Assembly (NCBI GenBank): GCA_024036415.1
Contig: JAMWET010001196.1
Span: 62,001-126,000 of the forward strand
Direction: 5' to 3'
Source of the DNA: Prochilodus magdalenae
Lineage: Eukaryota > Chordata > Actinopteri > Characiformes > Prochilodontidae
Length of the DNA stretch: 64,000 nucleotides
Below are positions 23,078 through 35,181 of this stretch, one piece after another. Made by a program: the position numbers and the translations under genes. The number at the start of each line of letters is the position of its first letter. Position 1 is the first letter of the stretch. The notes below the pieces were generated by a model. It was not told the DNA's origin and made no database searches. It was given only the letters and a program-made list of their open reading frames with translations.

Positions 23078-23459
23078 TGTAACGGTGGCAGGCCAGACAC
23101 AGGAGTCGGATCCATAGTGGGATTTATTAGCAAACTCAACGCAGCAGAAAACACACAAACAGAAATAGGCCCAGAAGTAGTCCAAAACCAAAGCCAAAAG
23201 TCTCAAAATTCAAACGCTCAAAAGATCTCCAAAAATACAAAACAAAGGTCCAATCGAAGGAACAACAAACAGGGAATTACCGAAAGTGGTTAATGCTCCA
23301 CAAACATTAGGGAGGGGAAGGCAGGTGAGAGGGGACAGGTGCGGGAGGGGCTAGGTGAGAGGGAGCAAGCCGAAAATCCTTTAAAACTCCGGCGAGTTGG
23401 ACCTCTGGTGGCCGGCGTGAGAAGTGTCCCAGGAGTGCCCCTCCTGGGACGGCCCGACA
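23078..23459 (-). mobile_element. solo LTR 1 with 5-bp target duplication
   Basis: 382-bp element starting TGTAACGG and ending CCCGACA, flanked on both sides by ATAGT (23073-23077 and 23460-23464). TG...CA ends plus a 5-bp duplication are the signature of an LTR retroelement reduced by LTR-LTR recombination. An AATAAA-type signal on the minus strand ('ggatttattagc' on +, near 23122) suggests minus orientation. No internal genes remain. Confidence 0.85.
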
Positions 23460-23869
23460 ATAGTTAAGAGGATTCCACCTTTTACTTTTCATGAAATTTT
23501 ATTTCTGTCAAAAGTGAAACCATCTGTAGTTTAACTTAACTCAATAAAAATATTAAAGATTAGCTTTTAAATAATCACAAAAAAAGTCCAAATGCCTGTG
23601 TTCAGCTTTAATATGCTGACTTTTTGGGTTTAAAATTTTCAGTGTGATTTGGTTACTTTTTAGGAAGTTTAATGTGAAAATAAATATGTATCTCTATTGA
23701 TTTATTTAATCTATAAAACATTATATATAAGACATTTTATTTTATTTTATAGACGTATTATTTAGTTATAAGACAGTAGGATTTGGAAACTAAGTTGTTT
23801 GTATGTGCTGCAGAAGTGGGAAGCAAAACAAAACTGAATTGGTTCTGTTCAGGCTGGGTGCTATTGAGG

Positions 23870-24300
23870 AAACTAGCCTGCATTTCTGCCAGTTTTTACT
23901 GAAATGACATCAAAGGACGTCATCAACAACAGAGGGCGCTGCACAGCCATAGTGTACAGTACAAACAAGATGGCGGAGCGTATAGATTAGCTGTGAGAGT
24001 TTGTGCTGTTATTCCAGATGCTTGTTTATATCCAGAATGCAAGAACGGATCAACTACTGAAGATAAGACGACGTAGAGGAGGTTCTTTAGCAGACTACCG
24101 GGTGTTGCCATTGTTGCTCTGTCATACCCCAACAGCTGACGTGCCCACAGATGTCACCTCGGTTCATGCTGTAGAACCTACTGTTCCAGCTGGGAACCAA
24201 CTTTTCGGGTTCTGAACTTGTTTATTTTTGGAGGAAATGCGCCGAAGTGTTCACAATTAGGTCTGCAAACTGGAACGGAACCCGCCCCCCACTACAGCAG
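23870..24300. other. promoter-like, probably transposon-derived segment
   Basis: Contains a CRE-like 'gacgtcat', a YY1-type 'caagatggcgg' (about 23966-23976) and a short open frame (24003-24215) with no recognisable domain, followed by a 'tggaacggaacccgcccccc' segment like hAT-derived repeats. No splice or homology evidence for a gene. Confidence 0.25.
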
Positions 24301-24399
24301 TCCCCCCCACCCCCCATTGAAAAGATCTAGTATGCTCTAATGTGAAATAGTTAACTGAGGAGAACCATAGCTACCTAAGGCCAACTCAGACCTCTTTAC

Positions 24400-25600
24400 A
24401 CTGATAGTGATGTGAACCAAATATAGCCATTTATCTACCATCCGTAATCACCAGTGACCTTAACGGTGATAAATCTGCAGGGTCATTATTTGGGACTATA
24501 TAACTTTACACAAACTGCCTCTCCACCATGGTTGGATTCAGGCCTAAAGCTGTTCTCAAAACCATCATTAACAGTGTCTCTAATCAGCGCATTAATAACC
24601 ATTTTAGGTCATAACTTTCTGTGAGGGAGCTTTTAGAAGAACCCTTTAGACATCTGGTTCCTATCACGACCTCTTCTGACCACCACAATTCTGACTCACA
24701 TGTTTCTCTAGAAGTCTCTCAAGCATTTCCCGTCAAACCACTCGGAGCTACTTTGCGTGCATCTTAACAAAGAAATTACGGAGACACATTAATAGAAACT
24801 CTGGAATTCCCCCTTAACCTCCACTTCAGTCAGGATGTGCTCAGAGCCACCATAATACTCCAGTGCTGAATCATAGATCACTTAATTCTCATGCGCTCTC
24901 CATAGATGAAGCCAAGTGAAGTAGGATCAAAGTAATGTTCTGCCAATGCTGAAATCATCTCCACAGCAACAAAGCAATTCACCTTGACGCTCCCCGTTCA
25001 GAATGGCGTCGTCCTTGTTAAGGCTTTCACCAAAAATGTAAATTACACCAGAGCGAGCGAGATATATTCATCATCTGCGGACGAAAAACTTACTAATCAT
25101 AAAACGGTAATCATGTGGCACATTCGCCACCCTCCTGTGAATGTCTCGGCTCCATTTAAAACCATTACGTTCACTTACGCCTTTAGAAATGAGGTAGATA
25201 CTCACCTCACCCTGTCATTATTCCAGTCTCCTGACCAGGTGATTAATTTGCAGTATCTGAGCCATCAGAACCTGCTGAGAATGCTCGTGTCCCTCCCACA
25301 TAAATTTAGCCCGAGATAAAAAATCTGGAATGATTCATAAAGCGGTATTTTTCAGTTCATTTCTGAGCACTTCGGGAAATATTCCTGAATGCCCCGGTTG
25401 GAAAAGCTCACTGGATGTGAGATTAAATCATTCCTCTTTCTTTATTGTTTCATATAACCCTCAGGGCCAAACAGAACGGCATGATACACACAGACAATTT
25501 CTACAGTTGCAGAAAATAGGCAGAGACCGACTCCACCAGGTTTGGGAAGAAACAAAAGGGAGGCCAAAACGTCAGGAGAAATAAAACCAATTGAAATAAA
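24400..25600. other. repeat-free interval with long open frame, possible conserved non-coding DNA
   Basis: Between mobile elements, this 1.2 kb carries none of the window's dispersed repeats. A frame of 111 codons (24984-25319) and one of 84 codons (25330-25584) match no family I recognise, and I see no splice sites of coding type. Composition resembles the repeat-poor blocks in hgd. Best read as unique, perhaps conserved regulatory DNA. Confidence 0.3.
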
Positions 25601-25664
25601 ATAATATTGAATTTTTTTTGACCATCCTGTTTATTTCATGCATGATGTTTAAAATCTGCAATTA

Positions 25665-26545
25665 CACTCATCAGCGACAGAATAGCTGCACCCAGAAGGA
25701 ATCCACCCACAGGGGTGAAACTTGGTGGGTAGTTTGGACATCATGAGACGTGCCAATGATTCAAGTTTCACACTCGTGCCTTTAAAAATGAGACACTGTA
25801 TTTACATATTCCTGTGTGACCTCCGCAGGAGAAGCGGGCAGAGTGGAGAAGAGAGGGTTTCGGCGGTTATCCTTCCCTTCTTATCTTATTTGTAACTCTC
25901 TAACGCTAGAGCTCAGCTACAGTCTAACGTATGTGTAAATGGACAGTTGTGGTAATACTGTAGAGTGGCTGAAGCGCTTCTGCTAACGTCTCTCCTCATG
26001 GCCACCCCGAGGGCTCTCCCTCATTCTCCGGGCTGAAGCGGTACAGGCTGATGTAAGCAAGGGCGGGCCTTATCGCTGTACCTGACTCACAATTTAACAA
26101 GCAGTGATGCCCTCCATGAGTCCTCCTGTTAGTACCAGCACCATTGGCAGACGGCTGCATGATGCAGGACTACATGCACTCAGACCGTTACAACGACTGC
26201 CCCTAACACCACGTCAACATCACCTGGTGTGACTCCACCTCCACCCCTACTGCACACTCTGTAGGGACTGTGTGAGGATATTAAAGTCGTATGGGATGGA
26301 TCACAGGACACCATTAGGAACCTCTACAGCTCCATACCGAGACGTCTGGCATGTTGAGTTAGCAAACACGGCAGCCCGACGCCATACTGAGAGACAGACT
26401 TCTGTATGTGTAGCTCAGTAAATATTAATCATATCAGTCTAAATTTATCATCAGTTATTGATCCTGGTGACCTTTATCTTCCTTCCCAACAGCACCCCAC
26501 TCCCACACATTTGGGTGCAGCTATTGTTTTGATGATAAGGGTTTT
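25665..26545 (+). mobile_element. Tc1-derived MITE family E, longest copy
   Basis: About 880 bp between 'agaatagctgcacccagaag' (left) and 'tgggtgcagctattgttttg' (right), inverted ends. The interior translates in part as Tc1-type transposase DNA-binding sequence: 'VSTSTIGRRLHDAGLHALRP' near 26127-26186 and 'LQRLPLTPRQHH' after it. The catalytic domain is lost. A truncated right-end relative lies at 27585-27765. Confidence 0.75.
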
Positions 26546-27426
26546 TCACTGTTTTCAGTTTTAATTTAATAAACGTTTTCAGGTTTGAGGCTTCTGTATG
26601 CATATATTATTATAAACATTTTTTATATAAATAGTAAAATAATCATTTTAACAAGAAATTATATAAATGGAGGAGCATCCCTGCCTCCTTGGATGTTTGT
26701 GCTACCTGGATGCAACAGATCTGTTTCATTTATGAACAAATTAATCTGGCCCTTAAACAGCTACAGCATGATTTGTCCCAGCCTGGCCCAGTGTCTCATG
26801 TTTCTCTGCCTGGTGGCTGGTGCCTGGTTGTTTTTTGTCTTTCTACATTGTTTAAACCAGAAACAGATGTTGCCATCTCTGTGTTGCTTAAAAAAGACAT
26901 TGTTTCATGGCACGTTTGGTCCGTATTCTCATCCAAAAGCTCACACCCACTATTGTTTTCACTCTTGGCAGCTTCCATAACTCAAACACTGCCAGCATGC
27001 AGCACAAAAGAGTGAATCTGTGTTTGGAAAGATTTATCAGTCTATAGTTTTTGTCACTATTAGAGGCTTAATGAGATGCTTTCTTGTGTCAGAAGGTCTG
27101 TGCTGGTTGTTTAGGGGCTTATTGTGCAGTTTAGTCAAACTGCTCCATCTGCTGATAGAAGTTTGCCATAGCAGTGGTACTGGCATTAGTGTGGTAAGGA
27201 GACCCTGATGTGAACTGTAAATCTTTCCCTCAATCCCATTATTCTTATCTCATCCACTTCCCTCACACCCACACAGAGCCCAGCCCCACCAGGATTTCCT
27301 TGTTATAGATAATTTATAATTAAGCACTAGAACAGTAAAGCAAGGAACCCAGTTATACAGTTTTAATATTGGCTGCTTCTGTTACAATGGCACTTCCAGC
27401 AAATAAGGCCAAACTATATATTGTCT

Positions 27427-27466
27427 CACACACACACACACACACATACGCACACACACATACGCA

Positions 27467-27519
<53 letters not shown>
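27427..27519. repeat. (CA)n microsatellite
   Basis: About 90 bp of CA dinucleotide repeats interrupted by tacg/gcgc steps. Followed by fragments of MITE A (27526-27575 and about 27885-27990) and MITE E. Confidence 0.95.
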
Positions 27520-27520
<1 letters not shown>

Positions 27521-27584
27521 ATCTCAAAAAGGGTAACTCTACAGGAGAGGCCAAAAACCTCATTTAACTCTGCACTGGCAAACA

Positions 27585-27765
27585 TGGCGGCCCAACGCCA
27601 TAATGAGAGACACTACTTCTGTATGTGTAGCTCAATAAACATTGATCATATCAGTCTAAATTTATAATTTCTTGTTCCTGGTCACCTTTATCTTCCTTCC
27701 CAACAGCACTACAATCCAAGACCTCCTTCTGGGTGAAGCTATTCTTTGTGTAACTCACTCATCAC
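27585..27765. mobile_element. fragment of MITE family E
   Basis: Matches the right part of 25665-26545: 'atggcggcccaacgccataa', 'ttcttgttcctggtcacctt' and 'ccttctgggtgaagctattc'. Left part missing. Confidence 0.6.
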
Positions 27766-28003
27766 AGTTTTATTTAAATAGAGGGACATCCCTGACTATT
27801 GCACAGTGCTCCTTGGATGCAACAGATCTGTTAAATCTGTAAACAAATAAATGTTGCCCTTGAAAAGCTACATATATGTATATCATCACGGTCCAAAAAA
27901 ATCAATTATCAATTACCAGGTTTAAGGCTTACTTTACAGGAGAGGCCAAAACAGTGTGAACAGCAGCTGCTGATGCATAAAAGTAAAAAAAAATATATAT
28001 ATA

Positions 28004-28536
28004 CAGGGGTTGGACAATGAAACTGAAACACCTGGTTTTAGACCACAATCATTTATTAGTATGGTGTAGGGCCTCCTTTTGCGGCCAATACAGCGTCAGT
28101 TGGTCTTGGGAATGACATATACTGCGTCCTGCACAGTGGTCAGAGGGAGTTTAAGCCATTCCTCTTGCAGGACAGTGGCCAGGTCACTACGTGATGCTGG
28201 TGGAGGTTCGTCCTTCTTGGTGGTATGCTGACATTACCCTGGATACCGTGGCTCTTGATACATCACAAAGACTTGCTGTCTTGGTCACAGATGCGCCAGC
28301 AAGACGTGCACCAACAATCTGTCCTCTTTTGAACTCTGGTATGTCTCCCATAATGTTGTGTGCATTGCAGTATTTTGAGCAGAACTGTGCTCTTACCTGC
28401 TAACTGAACCTTCACACTCTGCTCTTACTGGTGCAATGTGCAGTTAATGAAGATTGGCCACCAGGCTGGTCCAATTTAGCCATGAGACCTCCCACACTAA
28501 AATGACAGGTGTTTCAGTTTCATTGTCCAACCCCTG
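28004..28536. mobile_element. MITE family C copy 2
   Basis: 533 bp, same ends and TA flanks as 22088-22618, with only a few differences including a 2-bp 'at' insertion near 28119. Same orientation, about 5.9 kb away. Confidence 0.9.
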
Positions 28537-29812
28537 TATATATACACATATGGTTCCTCTGATCCGATAATAACTTAAGAAAATGGCTAAAATAAAAATA
28601 AACAGCTGTTTGACTGGAAACTAAAGCAACCAAATGGCGGTCTCTGATTCTGCACAGTGCACAGTCTGATTGCTCTGGAACCAGTCATTTTCTCAACCTA
28701 CAGAACCAGTTTCTGGAGTTTCTGGCGTTAGAAAACAGGAAACAAGGTCGGGGGGTTTTCATGTTTGCTCTGTGTGTGTAAGTTTGAGTGATGTAAGGCG
28801 TGCCAAACCAACACCATCACACTTTCATCAGCTCCTTAAGCGGAAACAGAAAGAACAGCGTGCAGAAACACAATGCGCATTGTGGTTATAAATGATTTGT
28901 GTAAGTGAGAATTCCCTCTCTACGTTTGCCTTGTTCCACATGACCGAAAGCTTCTTTGTAGACGTTTTCCTAGAAACGGGGAAGAGGCCGGGAGTGCGGC
29001 GCATATGCTTGGAGAGAGTGTGAGTGAGATAACGCTGCAGGGAGAGGTGCAGAGAGAGTCCCAGTGACAGGCTAAAGAAGGATAGAGCACTCAGGGCAAG
29101 GATGGCACTAACGTAGGTATGCAAATTAGCCAGGATATGCAAATTAGGCTGCTAATGTACACAAATGGGTATGCTGCTGAGAGTTCTGTCTGAGCACAGA
29201 AACACAAAATTCCCAAAGGTCTATAGTTAAAGAAGCGTAGACCATAAATTCAGCTCACCAAACGCTCACCAGCCAAGACATGTTTGTTGTCTGAGCTGAG
29301 CTTCTTTATGCTGCGTTTACATGATGGCGGTTCTACATCTTATAGCAGTATTGGTGGTGCCAAAAAGACACCTACATGCTGTCCTGTTGATGGTTACTGC
29401 GATTTATGCTGTGTGTGGAGTGATGATGTAAACCACAAAAAGAATTTGAACCCTGAAGTTCAGGAGCTGGTGTTCATAAATGCCTTAACTTCATCCACAC
29501 CTATTCAGCACCCTAACTCTCCTTTTAAGCGTTTATCTTCCTCCTCCTTGGCGCAAGGCAGAAAAAACACCCTGGGCAGGTCGGCAGTTCGTCACAGATA
29601 CACATACACCCCACACACACTCACACCTAGGAGCAGTTTAGCACCTGATTGTATGTTTTTAGACAGTGGGAGGAAACCGGAGACCCTGGAGGAAACCCAC
29701 ACATGCAGAGAGAGGACATCAAACTCCACACACAAAGGAGACCAGCAGCCCAGCAGGCGCTTAGTGCTTAGTGAGGGCAGTTCTACTTACTGCACCATTG
29801 TGTTGCCTACAT

Positions 29813-29928
29813 TCAGTTCAGTTCAGTTCAGTTCAATTCAATTCAATTCAATTCAGTTCAGTTCAGTTCAGTTCAATTCAGTTCAATTCAGTTCAGTTCA
29901 ATTCAATAGAGTATAAAGAAACAAAGTT

Positions 29929-29959
<31 letters not shown>
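29813..29959. repeat. (GTTCA/ATTCA)n pentamer array and (TA)n tract
   Basis: 29813-29907 is a run of GTTCA and ATTCA pentamers. A (TA)n run follows at 29930-29959. A long open frame over 29284-29916 has no family match and runs into the pentamers; I do not call it. Confidence 0.9.
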
Positions 29960-29965
<6 letters not shown>

Positions 29966-30219
29966 TTATAGTGAAGTGCCGAGACAAATAGGTGTGTGCA
30001 AACAGTACAGTACGTGTACAGGACATTAAGAGCAGTATCAGTTCAGTATGTGGTTGTAAAGAGTATAGATATATAGAGTGTTCAGTGCAGGTTGGAGAAT
30101 AGCAGCTTAATGTTCAGGTCACAGCTAAATTGCTAAATATAGATAAATAGCACCCATGTTTCCAAAAATCATCAGATCCAGTTGATTGGTAAAGTTGGGA
30201 GAACTGAACTTGCTCTGCT

Positions 30220-31035
30220 TGTTGCAGTCAGCGAGACATTTACATTGGTGGTGGCAGAATTTCCCACGGCTGCTCCGTTAAAAACTCTGAAGTCTCAGGT
30301 TTGGTGTCGTCATGGTGCAGCTTGGGTTTGAGCTAGAGTTAAAAGGTGTTACACAGGACGTGGGGACAGGTTGCAAATGTAAGTCTTTATTGAACAAAAA
30401 TAAAACAAAACCAAAGAAACTAAACAACTGAACCTGGCTTCAAAAACAACAGCCATGGAGACAAAATCTACCACCAAGGAGACAAAAGACCGGCTGGGAG
30501 ACAAAATATCCAACAAGAACAAAGGGCACAACATGGGGTATAAAACAACAAGGGCTAACGAGAGACACCTGGGAAGGGGCGGAGCTAGAAACAAGGGACC
30601 TGACTAGTGGGCGGAGACAGGAGGAGCACATGACCAAAACAAACAGAAGCACATGGAACAGAGTGACAGACAGCACATAGACATGACAGGACACGGCATG
30701 GTGTGACAAAAGGCTAATGTGTCAAACTAGTTATGGAGGCTAGTTTAGCAACTGCACAGCAAAACACAACAACACAGCTAAAGATGTAGCATCACTCTAT
30801 AGACCTTTACTTTGGAAACTTATATATGCCAGGTTAGCATCGTGCTAAACCAGCCTGCCAGCATCCAAAGCTCTACATAGAGTCATTATGCCAGCTATGC
30901 TAGGTCAGTGTTAGCAGGAGAATGTAATCATCTAGGCATGCAGTTAACACAACGTTAGCCTGCCAGCTATTTAAGTTTCCATTACTTGTTAGCTACATTA
31001 GCCTTGTAGCTCCAGGGCAAAAGCTAAAGAAGCAG
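30220..31035 (+). repeat. local duplication, copy 1 (carries solo LTR 2)
   Basis: Matches 33390-33835 over two blocks, 30220-30346 and 30709-31035, with shared strings such as 'gtcattatgccagctatgct' and 'ttgttagct...cattagccttgtagctcc'. The gap between the blocks is exactly the solo LTR at 30347-30708. Confidence 0.8.
30347..30708 (-). mobile_element. solo LTR 2 with 5-bp target duplication
   Basis: 362-bp element starting TGTTACAC and ending GTGTGACA, flanked by AAAGG on both sides (30342-30346 and 30709-30713). 'gtctttattgaac' near 30382 is AATAAA on the minus strand, giving minus orientation. The paralogous site near 33510 lacks it, an empty site that confirms both ends. Confidence 0.9.
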
Positions 31036-31595
31036 ACTTCAGACACCAAATGCGCCTTGGCTGATGGAGGTTTGGAGTGAGTGGATAATTGTGTTTCAGT
31101 TTCGTCCTCATGTGACAGCCTAATTGGCAACATTGTTTTCCTTGTTTTAGGGAGCGCCAAGGAGGCATGGTGCAGCCAGCTAACTTCACTGGCCTCAGCA
31201 GTGCATAGAGGTCAGTGTAGAAGAGAGGACAGATGGCCCTCAGATGCAGGGCTGCACATATCTGCGTTACCAGGGTCAAGAAGAAAGCCTTATATTTCAC
31301 CATGTTGCAGAATGAACACTTAGATTGTAAGTGTATCTGATGTTTTATTGTTTTTGAATAAAGGTTAACAGCATTGATGTTGCCAGTTATGAATTACTTG
31401 CTGTCTATATGAACTGTATGAGTTGCTCACTAGAATCTGCCAACAGGTTTCAGTCTGTGTGGATTGCATCAGTCATGCGGTGAATCACCATTAGTGGTAA
31501 ATGGAGTAACTACAGTGTCGCCTCCATGACTCTAAACTTAACAAACCTGGTGAGCTCATTATAGTTCTACATGGACTCCTATGTTCCCTCTTTCA

Positions 31596-32075
31596 TCCTG
31601 TTCTTTAATGGACAAGACCCCCACGGGACCACCACAGAGCAGGTATTATGTGGGTGGTGGATCGTTCCCGGCCCTGCAGTGACACTGACGTGGTGGTGGT
31701 GTGTTAGTGTGTACTGTGCTGGTGTGAGTGGATCAGACACAGCAGTGCTGCTGGACACTTCAGTGTCACTGCTGGACTGAGAATCATCCACCTACCAACA
31801 CTATCCAGCCAACAGCGTCCCGTAGGCAGCGTCCCGTGGGCAGCATCCCGTGGGCAGCGTCCTGTGGGCAGCATCTTGTGGGCAGCGTCCTGTGACCACT
31901 GATGAAGGACTAGAGAATAATCAATACGAACCGTGCAGTGACAGATGGGATATCGTCCTACAAGGTGGACCCTCAAGGTAGGAGTGTGTAATAGAGAGGA
32001 CAGTGAGTGGACACGGTGTTTAAAAATGCACACCAGCACAACACACACTAACAGTCATGATGCTTGGTGAGTTTA
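31596..32075. mobile_element. MITE family B copy
   Basis: Shares 'gtgagtggatcagacacagc' and 'gacagtgagtggacacggtg' with 14262-14856. The centre carries a short local expansion of 'gtgggcagcgtcc/gtgggcagcatc' units (31815-31895). Confidence 0.8.
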
Positions 32076-32214
32076 TATATACCACAGTGCATACCAATAG
32101 TTTAATAACTCAAGATATATAGCAATATATATGTATATTGGAATATAAATGTATATGTACTGTATATAGATGGCATTGTGAAATGACATTAGACTGAAAA
32201 GTATTCCTTTAACT

Positions 32215-32560
32215 TTCCCAGGTGAGACACAGTATGAAATACGGTACTCACTCTGCAGTAACTCGTGTTACCGTTTAGCTCGTCATTTGTTGACTATTAC
32301 TTGCAGTTGGAGGTTAACCTTGCCTGCAGCATGTAACAGCCCTTTACTCTTTCATTAACTCCTAATTGCAATTCAGTGGGATGAACAGCGGCTAGTGACT
32401 AATTGGGACCCAATGAGAGGTACTCCAAGTTCTCAGGCCCTGTTAGGAAGGTCATTCCCAGTGCTACAAGCAATTGGTAATTAACTGATTGACCTACTGT
32501 GCTGAATGAATAAGTGAGTTATTAGTCTATTTTTATAGAGCAGCCAGTAAATTTTATTAA
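32215..32560. other. homeodomain-site-rich unique block
   Basis: Repeat-free block with many TAATTG/CAATTA and TAATTA cores ('cctaattgcaattcag', 'gactaattggga', 'ggtaattaactgattg'). The texture is that of a vertebrate developmental enhancer. No open frame of interest. It is followed at about 32866-33005 by a 'cctttattgatcccac...ggggaaattt' segment like a fish LINE 3' end, minus strand. Confidence 0.35.
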
Positions 32561-33389
32561 AAATGTTTCCTGTAAAAAAACCTAATGACCCTATCACGAC
32601 TTCCTGTGATTTGTTAGCCACATCAGCTTCATTAGATACAAAAAAATCAATTTGATACTTTAAAACGATGGTTCCTGATGTAATCTGAGGCAGTTTTGGG
32701 GCAATGGCCAGGCTACACCCCCTCAGTGTGGCTGAAATAGCGGACTGAAGGTACGTCTTTTCTTAATCTTCCCTCTGCGTGCTATCCTACATCATTTAGT
32801 AAATTGAAATGATGTATTAATGAATGATGTATTTAAGTAAATGTTGTAAAAGTTAAATTCTCATTAAGATAAGATAATCCTTTATTGATCCCACAGTGGG
32901 GAAATTTACAATGCCACAGCAGCACAGAGGAAAGAACAGAAGTGTCAGGAAACATACAAATAATAAATAAGATCTATATACACAAATAATACAGAAAATA
33001 TAAATAGTAGAAATAGATTCCTGAGTTTTATTGTACGTAGTAGAAACAGAAATAGACTACACAATGTCCAAAATATCTTAGTTAAGCCCAAAGTGTAAAA
33101 TACAGGTGGTCATCTTGGGGGGTCCAGGACCCTCTAAATGACCCCTCAAACCCCCTAAATGTCTCAAATTCAAATTTCCAGACTGACCCTGAAAATAAAT
33201 GTATTATGACGTTATGCTGTATGTTGGGGAAAACCAGACAAATGCCATGCAAATCCAGGGAAGCACCATTTTGAGGGGCTTCCTGCAGTCGTCATTCACT
33301 GTGTGCATTTTTGCATTGCTCTGACCTTTTTCTTTTTAGGTCTTTTTGACCCACAGGGATTAACCCACCACCTTTTCTTTGTTCTGCTT

Positions 33390-33835
33390 GCGGCGGACAG
33401 TGGGACATGGGTGTTGATGGTGGTAGAATTAAGCGTCACTGCTCCACTGAAAACAGTGAAATCTCAGGTTTGTTGTTGTGAATGTGCAGCTTTGATTTTG
33501 AGCCAGAGCTAAACGGCTAATCTGTCAAACTAGTTATTGAAGCTAGTTTAGAAAAGTGAACTCCATGGCTGAACACAGCAACACAGCTCTATTGACCTTT
33601 ACTCTGGAAACTAATCTGCCAGGTTAGCATTGTGCTAACTGCTTCAAACTAGCCTACCAGCATCCAAAGCACTACATAGAGTCATTATGCCAGCTATGCT
33701 AGGTCAGGGTTAGCAGGATGTGTTCATATAGGCATGCAGTTAACACGTTAGCCTGCCAGCTATATAAGTTTCCATTACTTGTTAGCTGCATTAGCCTTGT
33801 AGCTCCTGGGCAAAACCTAAAACCAGACTTTTGTC
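33390..33835 (+). repeat. local duplication, copy 2 (empty LTR site)
   Basis: Partner of 30220-31035. The sequence passes from 'gccagagctaaac' directly into 'ggctaatctgtcaaact' near 33510, with no LTR. From about 33840 to 34350 I see nothing I can name. Confidence 0.8.
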
Positions 33836-34349
33836 CCACCACGTTTTTCAAGACACATGCTTAAAAACTCAAACAGACAGACAGTCGATTTGTTGACAGA
33901 ACCCATCAGAGTCTCCATTTCAGCGGTGCATGTGGACATTCCACCCATATCCAGGTCCACACTAAGCAACTGAACCATGTTTGCTAGCAGAGATTGCTAT
34001 CTGAGGCTGAGCCCGGAGACAATGTATGTTATATTTTGGAAACAATAGTTTTTGTTCCACCTCTTTTTGGAGGTGTGGCACCACCACTGTCTCCATTACG
34101 GTGTCAAATTAAAGGTAGTGAGGTAGAAGCCCACATTACCTCTGCAAAAATACAAAACCACTGCCAATAAGACAGAGTATGTCTGGCAAAACCTCAACTA
34201 TCATTACTATTATTGTTAAGGGCCAAACACTGCATGGACAGGAATAAAATTTAACTGCCAGGGTGCCAACAATTATTTGCAACCCCTAACCAACCCCACC
34301 CCAATCTTCCAACCACTGTGGTAGTGCATCTGCCCCATACCAACATCCT

Positions 34350-34700
34350 GACTCAAGTGCCCACTTTTTAGAAAACCAAACTTTGCGCAAGTTAGTGTGC
34401 GGAGAGGTCCATTACCAAACTAGAAACGATCGACACTGTTCCAGTGAAGGAGCAGCTAGCCAGACACTGGAGTAGCCAGTCAACATGGGCTCCTCTGAAT
34501 ACCAGGGGGCATTTGGAACACTGCCATGTGAGCCTAAGATCTAACATCAATACCTGACCTCCTTAATGCTTTTGTGGCTAAATGCAATCAAATTGTCACA
34601 GCAACGTTTCAACAACTAGTGTGAAACCTTCCTCCATCAAAGAGGGGCAAACCCACCATTAATACTATTGATTTTATACGAGCAGGTGTCTATAGTATTT
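34350..34700. mobile_element. MITE-like repeat resembling common fish 'gagcaggtgtc' elements
   Basis: The segment ends 'ttgattttatacgagcaggtgtctata', a layout I associate with a widespread fish Tc1-type MITE. Ends are not clearly definable here, so the class is tentative. Confidence 0.35.
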
Positions 34701-35181
34701 TCCATAGACGCAGAATAAGACCTCTGATATAGAATGACTAATTACATCTTTCCTGAGGACTCGTCTTCTGTTCTACACCGCCATTTCACTCCTAGATAAC
34801 GTAAATCCAGGGGGCAGTGTTTAAGTGGCTCACTTTGTAAACCCATCTCAGATGAACTTCTGCTTGAGAGGGATTTCTCTTCACCTGATTGGTTGTCTGA
34901 GGGATTTATTGAGCGGGGCAGTTCAGAGTCTTGAGTTAATGCAATTGCCTAAGCCAAAGTGGCAGGGGAGCAGAAAAGCTCTGCCAGTGTTTAAAAGTCT
35001 CCACACGGTAGTTCGCTCCCCGCCCATCCCACAGTCACATAAGTCTTAATGAAGTTAGTTCTCACAGGGCAGCCCTCAAAGTCTATTCAGTCTAGAAAAC
35101 CACAGGATGCAGTGCAGAGGTCCTTCAAAGGCCTTCTCCAACAGCTTGCTTGTAGGCACAGCATGAGCTCTACATTAATCA

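Noticed and set aside
26585..27015. 131- and 108-codon overlapping frames
   Set aside because: Low-information translations between MITE fragments; no domain, no conserved splice pattern, and not the missing ropn1l exon.
29284..29916. 210-codon open frame
   Set aside because: Ends in the GTTCA/ATTCA pentamer array, low-complexity translation, no recognisable domain and no splice support.
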